Below, piece after piece: positions 1-5,442 of a stretch of DNA of 8,600 bases. The notes under the pieces are model-generated. The model had not been told where the DNA came from. It saw only the letters and a list, made by a program, of their open reading frames with translations, and did no database searches. Position 1 is the first letter of the stretch. Each line of letters opens with the position of its first letter. This DNA is from an uncultured Mailhella sp. GTDB lineage: Bacteria > Desulfobacterota > Desulfovibrionia > Desulfovibrionales > Desulfovibrionaceae. The stretch spans positions 1 through 8,600 of the forward strand of contig CAJTSU010000151.1 in the NCBI GenBank assembly GCA_910579055.1. Direction: 5' to 3'. The position numbers and the translations under genes were made by a program.

Positions 1-69
1 GGCGTGAAACCTGCGCGCCAGAACATAGGATCCTGGCTGGCGGATACTTTCAATCGCAAAACGCTCTAG
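1..69 (+). CDS. Possible 3' end of an unidentified convergent gene (partial)
   Basis: Plus-strand frame 1 is open from the window edge to a TAG at 67-69 and reads like a protein tail: it ends ..SWLADTFNRKTL, with 14 of 22 third positions G or C. Its stop overlaps the stop of the minus-strand gene that ends at 66, both lying in the same CTAG, a common arrangement for convergent genes. Only 22 codons are visible, so no product can be named. Other frames here are also open: a minus-strand reading beginning ATG at 26-24, behind a weak AGGA, would be an alternative next gene of the flagellar group. The call is tentative. Confidence 0.33.
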   Translation, partial: GVKPARQNIGSWLADTFNRKTL

Positions 70-509
70 GATGTGCCGGTGCGGTTTTCTCCCGCCTGCA
101 TGGCCTCTCTGGCCAGGATAAGTTCGATTTCATCGCGGGCCAGGCCGGTTCGGCGTACAATTTCATCCACGCTCTGCCCTTTTCGGCGGCAGTTGAGGAT
201 GACCTCACGCAGGAAGTGGGGGGATCGGGTGATGCCTTCCGCTTGATCCAGCAGCTTGCGCAGGTTGAGGATACGGTCTTCCATGGCCCGATTAAGCAGC
301 GTGAGTTCTTGTTGACGCTGGGCGAAGCTCGCCACCATTTCCTGTTCCAGTTCCGCGTTGCGCAACATGCGCTCCATCAGGTCGTCCTGGTTGGATTGCA
401 GAGCAGAGAGCATCTGTTCGGATCGGCGCAGCCTGATGAAAAAAAGCAGTACCAGGATAATAAGGGCAAGTTCGGCGGCGGTGACGGCGACAAGCGTTGC
501 CGTGTTCAT
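66..509 (-). CDS. Membrane-anchored coiled-coil protein with C-terminal HTH, DUF2802-like
   Basis: The 147-residue protein has one N-terminal membrane segment (about residues 5-27, followed by RLRR, so the rest is probably cytoplasmic), a charged heptad-like helix at about 30-92, and a short helix-turn-helix-like tail at about 108-135 (GQSVDEIVRRTGLARDEIEL). This layout resembles DUF2802 proteins found in polar flagellar/chemotaxis clusters, whose function is not established. The ATG at 509 has AAAGGA at 518-523, 8 bases upstream. It lies 37 bases after the preceding 109-residue gene and probably shares its transcript with fliL. The HTH resembles those of sigma factors or Trp repressor-like folds, so it could bind protein or DNA. 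The family name is from memory of the pattern; the membrane, coil and HTH layout is directly visible. Confidence 0.8.
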   Translation of the reverse strand: MNTATLVAVTAAELALIILVLLFFIRLRRSEQMLSALQSNQDDLMERMLRNAELEQEMVASFAQRQQELTLLNRAMEDRILNLRKLLDQAEGITRSPHFLREVILNCRRKGQSVDEIVRRTGLARDEIELILAREAMQAGENRTGTS

Positions 510-517
510 CAGGAGAG

Positions 518-536
518 TCCTTTATGGTTTTGAAAC
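518..536 (+). repeat. Short match to the dispersed palindromic repeat (copy A, degenerate)
   Basis: TCCTTTATGGTTTTGAAAC matches the repeat copy at 2369-2413 (read on its minus strand) except for one extra T. The resemblance continues weakly past a spacer into TTTCAGG. The copy lies in the 37-base gap between two genes, and its AAAGGA (minus strand) is the ribosome binding site of the gene starting at 509. It may be a decayed repeat copy or a chance match. Confidence 0.35.
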
Positions 537-546
537 GTGTGTGTTT

Positions 547-876
547 TCAGGTGCGCACATTCAGCAGTTTGCCTATCAACGGGTTTTCGCTGGGGCGTTC
601 GTTGCCGGCCTCTGCCGGATCCTCTGTTTTCGAATGCCGTTCTCCATGACGTTGTTCCCGCCACGCGTTTCCGTTCCCTTTTTCTCTTTCGGAAATCTGG
701 GAGGAGTTTTTGCCTTCTTCTGGAGCCTGTACCTTTTCCTTCTGCTGCCTGAGCATTTGCAGTGTCAGGTTTTGGGCGTTGGCCTGAGCCATTTCCGGCA
801 GGACGTTTACCCCATGCGCCCATGATGACATGCCTTGCTGCTGGGCGTTGAGAATGGGAATGATGGTGGGATCCAT
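547..876 (-). CDS. Hypothetical 109-residue protein in the flagellar cluster
   Basis: I do not recognise this gene. The frame is open from 930, but the start is set at the ATG at 876 because a perfect AGGAGG (881-886) lies 4 bases before it and the shorter form no longer overlaps fliL. The N-terminus (MDPTIIPILNAQQQGMSSW) is moderately hydrophobic; residues from about 45 onward are highly charged and rich in E, K, R, Q and N, ending in a short apolar tail (NPLIGKLLNVRT). No signal peptide or membrane segment is seen, so a soluble cytoplasmic protein with a disordered middle is likely. It lies 31 bases after fliL and 37 before the DUF2802-like gene, suggesting co-transcription and a flagella-related role. 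That role is inference from position only. Confidence 0.7.
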   Translation of the reverse strand: MDPTIIPILNAQQQGMSSWAHGVNVLPEMAQANAQNLTLQMLRQQKEKVQAPEEGKNSSQISEREKGNGNAWREQRHGERHSKTEDPAEAGNERPSENPLIGKLLNVRT

Positions 877-907
877 GCTGCCTCCTGCGCGTTGTTTTCC
901 TTGTGCG

Positions 908-1600
908 CTATTGCAGAAGATACTGATCAAAATAAAGGTTTTTCAGTTCCCCCTGTACCAGATAGTGATTGATGGCCACGACCAGATCCTCGCGGATTGT
1001 TTCCGCATTGTCGGGGTCGATTAAGAAGGCGAAATCCTTGTTCTTCATATAGTAATAAATGGCGTCGCGTAACGTGGTGAGTTTGTCCTGCATTTCCGTA
1101 TACAGGACGGGGTCTTTGGTGTTCAAGACAAAGGTGGCCACCATAAAGCGCTCTTCATTTGCCGGCGTTATTACCGGCACCCAGAAGGGGGCAAGCTTGA
1201 GGTTGTATTCCGCCGGGAGGGGGGGCGGAGGCGGAGTGGAAGGCACTACGACGACCGGCGGAGTATCTGCTGCCGTCTGGATGGGAGGTGGCGTGGTCTT
1301 CTTCAGAACAAAAAGCCCCACCGCAGTTCCGATGCCGGCTGTCACCAGCGTCAAAATGACGATGACGGCCAGCAGTTTCTTTTTGCTTTTCCCTTCCTTG
1401 GGCTTTTCCGTGGTGAGAAGGGGGCGCTCGCTGACCACGGCAGGAGGGGGAGTTTCTTCTTCCGGGTCAAGCAAAAAGGGAGCGTCGTCGATATCGAGCT
1501 GAACCTTATCTTTCGCCGTCAATTCGAAACCGCTGTCCAACGATCCGTCGTCGGGAATGACTTTGTCCTGAGCCTGTTTGGTTAAGACGGTTTGCGACAC
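908..1600 (-). CDS. fliL: Flagellar basal body-associated protein FliL
   Basis: FliL is an inner-membrane protein that surrounds the stator units next to the MS ring and supports motor torque. The 230-residue product has an acidic cytoplasmic N-terminus (1-70), a basic KSKKK stop, one membrane segment (about 76-99), a proline-rich periplasmic linker (about 104-129), and a C-terminal domain (about 131-230) with the family pattern of alternating strands followed by LRDAIYYYMKNKDF and the ending NLYFDQYLLQ. FliL proteins are often about 150-180 residues; the excess here is the cytoplasmic tail and linker. The start is GTG at 1600, with GAGGA at 1605-1609 ahead of it. The gene lies 213 bases after cheY and leads a tight group with the next two genes. 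Confidence 0.9.
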   Translation of the reverse strand: MSQTVLTKQAQDKVIPDDGSLDSGFELTAKDKVQLDIDDAPFLLDPEEETPPPAVVSERPLLTTEKPKEGKSKKKLLAVIVILTLVTAGIGTAVGLFVLKKTTPPPIQTAADTPPVVVVPSTPPPPPLPAEYNLKLAPFWVPVITPANEERFMVATFVLNTKDPVLYTEMQDKLTTLRDAIYYYMKNKDFAFLIDPDNAETIREDLVVAINHYLVQGELKNLYFDQYLLQ

Positions 1601-1643
1601 TGCTTCCTCGATTGCCGTGGTCTGTGGCCCTGATCCCGGAAAA

Positions 1644-1685
1644 CGGTAACGCCCGCGGAAAAGAAACTTCCTGCGGGCGTTACCG
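1644..1685 (-). terminator. Strong hairpin between cheY and fliL, possible terminator or attenuator
   Basis: Perfect 13-base arms (CGGTAACGCCCGC at 1644-1656 and its complement at 1673-1685) enclose a 16-base spacer whose GGAA/TTCC ends can extend the stem. On the minus strand the stem is followed by only four Ts and then CCGGG, so it is a weak intrinsic terminator at best. On the plus strand it is followed by GGGAAA, which rules out a plus-strand terminator. It would partly separate cheY from fliL transcription, or protect an RNA 3' end. Confidence 0.5.
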
Positions 1686-1813
1686 GGAAAAAAACAGGAA
1701 ACTTCCTTGGACGAATGTCTAGCCTCCGCAGGAGCGGCAGGTACATGGTCATGTTCGGAAAAGTCCGCAGGTTCACACTGGAAACTGCCGGTGCGGCATT
1801 CCCGAACACTTTT

Positions 1814-2197
1814 TTACTGCGCGAAAATTTTGTCGATTTTTTGTTTCATGGTTTCCGCAGTGAATGGTTTGACGATGTAGTTGGACACGCCGGCCTGAGC
1901 TGCTTCAATAATATTCGCCTGCTGTGCTTCAGCCGTGACCATGAGAAAGGGCAAATGCCCATAATCCTCACTGGCACGAACCTTGCGCAACAGTTCGATA
2001 CCTGTCATCTGAGGCATGTTCCAGTCGGAAATGATGAAATTGATATGATCTTTATTCAGGATTTCCCACGCTGTGGTGCCGTCATCTGCTTCCACCACAT
2101 TATTTAATTCAAGTTGGCGGAGGATGTTCTTTATGATACGGCGCATGGTGGAAAAATCATCCACAATAAGAATGCGCATGTTCGGATCGTAAGTCAT
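1814..2197 (-). CDS. cheY: Chemotaxis response regulator CheY
   Basis: This is a 127-residue stand-alone receiver domain. When phosphorylated by CheA it binds the flagellar switch (FliM/FliN) and changes rotation. All key residues are present: the acidic pair D13/D14, phospho-acceptor D58 in SDWNMP, switch T88, Y107, and K110 in the IVKPF motif. W59 after the acceptor matches the tryptophan of E. coli CheY. There is no output domain. The ATG at 2197 has AGGGG at 2205-2209, 7 bases upstream, a modest ribosome binding site. A 495-base gap separates it from fliA upstream, so it probably has its own promoter. CheY assignment is very likely, although single-domain regulators with other partners cannot be excluded. 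Confidence 0.93.
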   Translation of the reverse strand: MTYDPNMRILIVDDFSTMRRIIKNILRQLELNNVVEADDGTTAWEILNKDHINFIISDWNMPQMTGIELLRKVRASEDYGHLPFLMVTAEAQQANIIEAAQAGVSNYIVKPFTAETMKQKIDKIFAQ

Positions 2198-2237
2198 GTT
2201 AAAACCCCTGTAAGTGTACGAGCTGGTATGTATGTTT

Positions 2238-2301
2238 CAATCCACAGTCGCCCTGTCCGCCGACTGGCTCCGCAGCCGGCGGACAGGGCGACTGTGGATT
2301 G
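2238..2301. repeat. Long inverted repeat, 25-base perfect arms
   Basis: The arm at 2238-2262 (starting CAATCCACAGTCG) is perfectly complementary to 2277-2301, with a 14-base loop that can pair three further bases. Neither side has a T run, so it is not an ordinary intrinsic terminator. It ends 40 bases before the cheY start. If cheY is transcribed from upstream of it, the mRNA leader would carry a very stable hairpin, a possible RNase III or stability element. It could equally be a small mobile repeat or the relic of one. Confidence 0.85.
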
Positions 2302-2332
2302 TGCCTCTCTGAAGGGAGGGGGATAGGGGAAA

Positions 2333-2361
2333 AGATTTCATCGGCTCCGCCGTTTTGTCAA
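2333..2361 (-). promoter_or_regulatory. Possible sigma-70 promoter for cheY
   Basis: On the minus strand a perfect TTGACA (2356-2361) is followed after 17 or 18 bases by a poor -10 (AAATCT or AATCTT, 2332-2338). A GCCGATGA that resembles a sigma-28 -10 element overlaps it, but there is no TAAA at the proper distance, so FliA control is not supported. The promoter would put the 25-base-arm hairpin in the cheY leader. The poor -10 and its position inside a palindromic repeat keep confidence low. Confidence 0.27.
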
Positions 2362-2368
2362 GTTCACT

Positions 2369-2413
2369 TTTCCCCCTGAAAGGGAGGTTTCAAACCATAA
2401 AGGAATTTTTGAT
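2369..2413 (-). repeat. Dispersed intergenic palindromic repeat, copy B
   Basis: Read on the minus strand this copy begins ATCAAAAATTCCTTTATGG and aligns with copy C at 8549-8594 (plus strand): 30 of the first 32 bases are identical and the rest differs by few bases and one gap. It ends in a G/C-rich mini-hairpin (CCTCCC..GGGGG). It adjoins the 9-base arms at 2326-2334 and 2367-2375, so the full element may extend to about 2311. Two copies in unrelated gaps 6 kb apart and in opposite orientation indicate a repeat family in this genome. Confidence 0.7.
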
Positions 2414-2490
2414 AACCATTCGACCGGATTGGCGCCGGGCTGTCCCCCGGGGCATGTTGTGATTGTAACGTATCTGCCCATGTTCCGGCA

Positions 2491-2506
2491 TGCAGGTTTC
2501 ATGCCT
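2491..2506 (-). promoter_or_regulatory. Weak sigma-54-like site
   Basis: AGGCATG-AAAC-CTGCA on the minus strand keeps the GG-N10-GC spacing of RpoN promoters but departs from TGGCACG-N4-TTGCA at several positions. It lies about 295 bases upstream of cheY and overlaps a GGCATG/CATGCC hairpin. One such match is expected by chance in a few kilobases. Confidence 0.15.
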
Positions 2507-2656
2507 AAAGCCGGAGCTTGCTTTACTGTTCCTGCCTGTGTGCCCTGCGGATACAGGCCCGGCCCTTATCGTGAGGCATCGCGGCGTTCAGCTGCTGGCC
2601 TAAAATGCCTTACGGATGAAAAGAACGGAGATGAGCCTTGCTCCGCTCGACTCCGG

Positions 2657-2681
2657 GAACATTTTCGTTGTGAAAATGCTC
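2657..2681 (-). other. Stem-loop just after fliA
   Basis: Arms of 10 bases (GAGCATTTTC and GAAAATGTTC on the minus strand, one G-U pair) with a 5-base loop begin 11 bases past the fliA stop. No T run follows, so it is not a standard intrinsic terminator, but the position suits a 3' end stabiliser or a weak end of the flhA-fliA transcript. Confidence 0.35.
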
Positions 2682-2692
2682 TAAACATGCTT

Positions 2693-3553
2693 TTACAGCG
2701 GCGAATCTTCGCCGAACTGCTGTCGAAACTCGCGCCGCAGGCGGGCGACCGCCTGGGAGTGAAGCTGGGAAACACGGCCCTCGGTAATACCCATAACTTC
2801 CGCTGTTTCCCGCATGTTCAACTCATCCGTATAGTAGAGGGACAATACCAGCTTCTCTCTTGGTGTCAATGCGTCAACGAGCGAGGCCACCCGCTCCACC
2901 ATTTCGGTGTGGGCAGTATCCTTGAAAGGTTCTCCTCCGGCTTCGTCTTCTCCTGCCAGCGAATCTTGGATGGTATCCAGAGAAACGCAAAGCTGGCTTT
3001 GTAACGCTTCCAGCCCCTGATGCACTTCATGCGCGGGCAGACCGGTACGTTCCTGGAGTTCTTCCATGGTGGGAGGGCGGCCCATTTCATGTTCGATTTG
3101 CCACATGGCTTCGTCCAGTCTGCGCACACGCTGGCGCAGGCTGCGCGGGAACCAGTCCAGACGCCGCAGTTCATCCAGCATCGCTCCGCGTATGCGGTTT
3201 TCCGCATAGGTTTCAAAGCGGATACCCAGCTGGGGCTGGAATTTTCCGAGAGCTTCCAGCAGGCCAAGGGTGCCCGCGCTGATCAGCTCGGACAATTCGA
3301 CGTTGCGGGGCAGTTTTGTTTTCAGGCGCAAAGCGAGAAAGCGGATTTTCGGAGCGTAATGCCGGGTGATATTTTCTTTGTCCGCAAGAGGAAAATCACT
3401 CCAGCGCAGTGCTCCGGATTCCAATTTTTCCCATGCTTCCAGCAAGCCGTCTCCCTGGGGAGGCGGCGTACCGGCGCAGGAATTGTGGTTTATATTCACG
3501 CGGAGCTCAGGAGCGGAAGAGTAATTTCTTCCAGAAAAACTTGATGTTGCCAT
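2693..3553 (-). CDS. fliA: Flagellar sigma factor FliA (sigma-28)
   Basis: FliA directs RNA polymerase to late flagellar genes such as flagellin and is held back by the anti-sigma factor FlgM until the hook is complete. The 286-residue product has region 2 at about 63-140, with the conserved GTLGLLEALGKFQ..IRFETYAENRIRGAMLDELRRLDWFPRSLRQ series, region 3 at about 141-190, and region 4 at about 228-276 with the DNA-binding helix ITEGRVSQLHSQAVARLR. FliA is often 240-260 residues; the extra length is an N-terminal stretch of about 50 residues and an acidic linker at about 200-215. The ATG at 3553 has GGAG at 3561-3564, 7 bases upstream, and lies inside flhG, giving a 47-base overlap. The only later candidate, a GTG at 3499, lacks a ribosome binding site. 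Confidence 0.95.
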   Translation of the reverse strand: MATSSFSGRNYSSAPELRVNINHNSCAGTPPPQGDGLLEAWEKLESGALRWSDFPLADKENITRHYAPKIRFLALRLKTKLPRNVELSELISAGTLGLLEALGKFQPQLGIRFETYAENRIRGAMLDELRRLDWFPRSLRQRVRRLDEAMWQIEHEMGRPPTMEELQERTGLPAHEVHQGLEALQSQLCVSLDTIQDSLAGEDEAGGEPFKDTAHTEMVERVASLVDALTPREKLVLSLYYTDELNMRETAEVMGITEGRVSQLHSQAVARLRREFRQQFGEDSPL

Positions 3554-4319
3554 CGAGATTCTCCGGGGCTTCCCAGTTTTGTACCGAAGCGGCGATTTGC
3601 TTCATGGCCCGGCTGGCGGGACAATCCGGACTGGCCACTGTGAACGGCGTCTGGTTGACCACAGCCTTGCGCACCATGGTGTCACGGGGAATGAAGCCCA
3701 TGTAGTCAAGACTTACGCCATCCAGGAAATGATCGCAGGCGGCATGAAGTCTTGCGAACATGCTTTTGGCACTTTTTTCGTCCGGCGACATATTGATCAG
3801 TACCCTGAAGCGCTCCACTCCATGCCGCAGCTTGAGCACCTTGAGCAGAGCGTAGGCGTCGGTCAGGGAAGTGGGTTCTGGAGTGAGTATCACAATACGT
3901 TCCTGCGCGGCAAGATTGAAATACACCACATTGTCGTGGATACCTGCGCCCGTGTCCACAATAAGAAAGTCCAGGGTTTCTTCCAGTTCGTCCACCGCTT
4001 CCAGCAGTTCCAGCTTTTGCCCGGTAGAGAGGGTGAGCATTTCGCTCATGCCGGAAGAAGCCGGCAGAATACGGAAACCATGAGGAGTGTCAAAGAGAAT
4101 ATCGGACAGTGCAGCGCCTTCGTGGAACAAGTGAAAAAGGTTGAGCGGCGGAGTAAGCCCGAGCAGCACGTCAACGTTGGCCAGGCCGAGATCCGCATCA
4201 AGCAGCACGACCCGTTTGCCCGCAAGGGCAAGGCAACACGCAAGGTTGACGGACAGGTTGGTTTTACCCACACCACCCTTACCGGAGGTGACGGAGATGA
4301 CAAGAGGCAGGGTGTTCAT
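3507..4319 (-). CDS. flhG: Flagellar number regulator, MinD-like ATPase FlhG/FleN
   Basis: FlhG (FleN, YlxH) limits flagellar number, working with FlhF and, in Pseudomonas, by restraining the sigma-54 activator FleQ. The 270-residue product has the deviant Walker A SGKGGVGKT (12-20), the switch I region DADLGLANVD (41-50), the Walker B-like FLIVDTGAG (118-126), and an amphipathic tail IKFFWKKLLF (259-268) suited to membrane binding when ATP-dimerised. It starts only 11 residues before the P-loop region, so it has no N-terminal DQAxxLR helix of the kind that activates FlhF in Bacillus; the layout is like Pseudomonas FleN. AGGAG at 4325-4329 sits 5 bases before the ATG. It follows flhF by 10 bases and overlaps fliA by 47. 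Confidence 0.93.
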   Translation of the reverse strand: MNTLPLVISVTSGKGGVGKTNLSVNLACCLALAGKRVVLLDADLGLANVDVLLGLTPPLNLFHLFHEGAALSDILFDTPHGFRILPASSGMSEMLTLSTGQKLELLEAVDELEETLDFLIVDTGAGIHDNVVYFNLAAQERIVILTPEPTSLTDAYALLKVLKLRHGVERFRVLINMSPDEKSAKSMFARLHAACDHFLDGVSLDYMGFIPRDTMVRKAVVNQTPFTVASPDCPASRAMKQIAASVQNWEAPENLDGNIKFFWKKLLFRS

Positions 4320-4329
4320 ATATTCTCCT

Positions 4330-5442
4330 CTAAATGGGGGACGCGGCTCCGCCGGAGTGGGAAGGGCCGGGAAGCTGACGTTTAAGCAACAGGCGCCAGA
4401 TGATGCTTTCCTCCGCCGGGAGGAGACTGGCCTGAAGTTCAGGGCCGAAGGAAATAGCCGAAATGGGAAGCCCGGAACGCACAGCCACGTTGACCAGCGT
4501 ACCGAAACTTAACGCTTCGTCAAGTTTGCTCCAGATCAGACTGCCGGGCAGTGGAACCTGGTAGCGTCTGAGAAATGAGGAAATCTGCTGATCTCCATAG
4601 TGCGGCGGCATGACAAGGTGCAGCGCCGCAGAACTGGGGGCTTTTTCGCCTTCCAGCCATGCTGAGAGCCCCATCAGGCACATTCGGTCGCGCAGGCTCT
4701 CTTCCCGGCCAAGACCGGGCATGTCCACAAAAACAACATCGTAATTTTTGCAGGCGTTGATTCCGGCCAGCATGGTGGCGGCATCCGGTGTTTCATAATA
4801 GCCGAAGTCGGAAAGTTCCGCCCAGTGGCGCAGTACCAGCCTGCCGTTGCCGCGCATGCAGTCTGCGTTGAGATAGGCTACGGAAATATCCGGGCGGGCA
4901 TGGCGTAACGCCAGGCCCAGGCGCAGAGCTGCGCTGGTCTTGCCCACGCCGAAGGGGCCGGCCACAAAATGCAGCCGCTGGGGCCACAACTCTTCCGTAA
5001 AGCTTTGCACCGGCACAAGATGAGCCAGCGCGGCGAGCATGGAGGTTCCGGTCACGCTTTCCGAAAGAGCCCGATACAGCTCCAGAACGACATCGTTTTC
5101 CACGCCTTCACGCTGGAGGTATTCCAACACCATCCGATGCCGGGGCGGAAGCTTCTCCCAGGGAATACAGGGCTGCATCAATGCGTAAAGGTGTCCTTTG
5201 ATGCGTGACCATTCCTGGTGCCATTCCTCCCAACCCGGGGGCACGGTTGACGCGTCTGCGCTGCTTCCGGGAAAGCCGAAACCTCCCGCAGGGCGTTCGA
5301 CCCCGGCCGTGATTTCGAACAGGCGCAAACCGTTCCCGTTCAGTTCCCGGCTGGCGAGGATAATGGCATCGGAGCCAAGTTCGGCCTTAACCTGAGCCAG
5401 AACGTCCTGTGTGCTGGGGCCGGTGAAAGTTTTAACCTGCAT
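4330..5442 (-). CDS. flhF: Flagellar placement GTPase FlhF (SRP family), divergent
   Basis: FlhF is an SRP-type GTPase that marks the pole for the new flagellum. The 370-residue product has the N-terminal B domain (MQVKTFTGPS..LGSDAIILASRELNGNG), a helical N domain at about 95-150, and the GTPase domain from about 155. The P-loop is GPFGVGKTS (162-170, usual GPTGVGKTT), G3 is DMPG (240-243, usual DTAG), G4 is SKLDE (305-309, usual TKLDE), and the usual DTYRIGAxEQL stretch is reduced to DCMRGNGRLVL (194-204). The fold is clear but several catalytic-loop positions are altered. The ATG overlaps the flhA stop as TAATG, with no strong ribosome binding site, so translation is probably coupled to flhA. 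It may bind GTP yet hydrolyse it poorly; that is inference. Confidence 0.92.
   Translation of the reverse strand: MQVKTFTGPSTQDVLAQVKAELGSDAIILASRELNGNGLRLFEITAGVERPAGGFGFPGSSADASTVPPGWEEWHQEWSRIKGHLYALMQPCIPWEKLPPRHRMVLEYLQREGVENDVVLELYRALSESVTGTSMLAALAHLVPVQSFTEELWPQRLHFVAGPFGVGKTSAALRLGLALRHARPDISVAYLNADCMRGNGRLVLRHWAELSDFGYYETPDAATMLAGINACKNYDVVFVDMPGLGREESLRDRMCLMGLSAWLEGEKAPSSAALHLVMPPHYGDQQISSFLRRYQVPLPGSLIWSKLDEALSFGTLVNVAVRSGLPISAISFGPELQASLLPAEESIIWRLLLKRQLPGPSHSGGAASPI

Larger units (their letters stand above)
2198..2692. other. Noncoding region between fliA and cheY, rich in palindromes
   Basis: No convincing gene lies in these 495 bases; the longest open frames are extensions of frames opposite fliA. 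The cheY-proximal half is a series of palindromes: a 25-base-arm inverted repeat, a pair of 9-base arms (2326-2334 and 2367-2375) around a CGGCTCCGCCG core, and a dispersed repeat copy. The fliA-proximal half (about 2415-2656) has only small hairpins such as GGCATG/CATGCC at 2487-2505, and nothing else I can name. It is the likely site of cheY promoter and leader elements. Confidence 0.7.

Noticed and set aside
1059..1502. 147-codon plus-strand frame opposite fliL
   Set aside because: Antisense to fliL; its Gly/Ser/Val-rich sequence is the reverse of the proline linker.
1752..1808. TGTTCGG/CCGAACA arms after cheY followed by Ts on the plus strand
   Set aside because: The spacer is 43 bases and no plus-strand gene needs a terminator here; pairing is weak in the direction of cheY.
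1582..1809. 75-codon minus-strand frame between cheY and fliL
   Set aside because: It overlaps the fliL start, has no good ribosome binding site, includes the hairpin at 1644-1685 and resembles no protein I know.
2213..2240. TTGAAA-N16-TACACT as a cheY promoter
   Set aside because: The start of transcription would fall inside the ribosome binding site, leaving almost no leader.
2429..3004. 191-codon plus-strand frame opposite fliA
   Set aside because: More than half is antisense to fliA; Cys/Pro/His-rich composition is typical of a shadow frame.
2266..4352. Repeated GGCTCCGC motif (2266, 2343, 4345)
   Set aside because: Eight GC-rich bases recur by chance, and one copy is inside flhF coding sequence.
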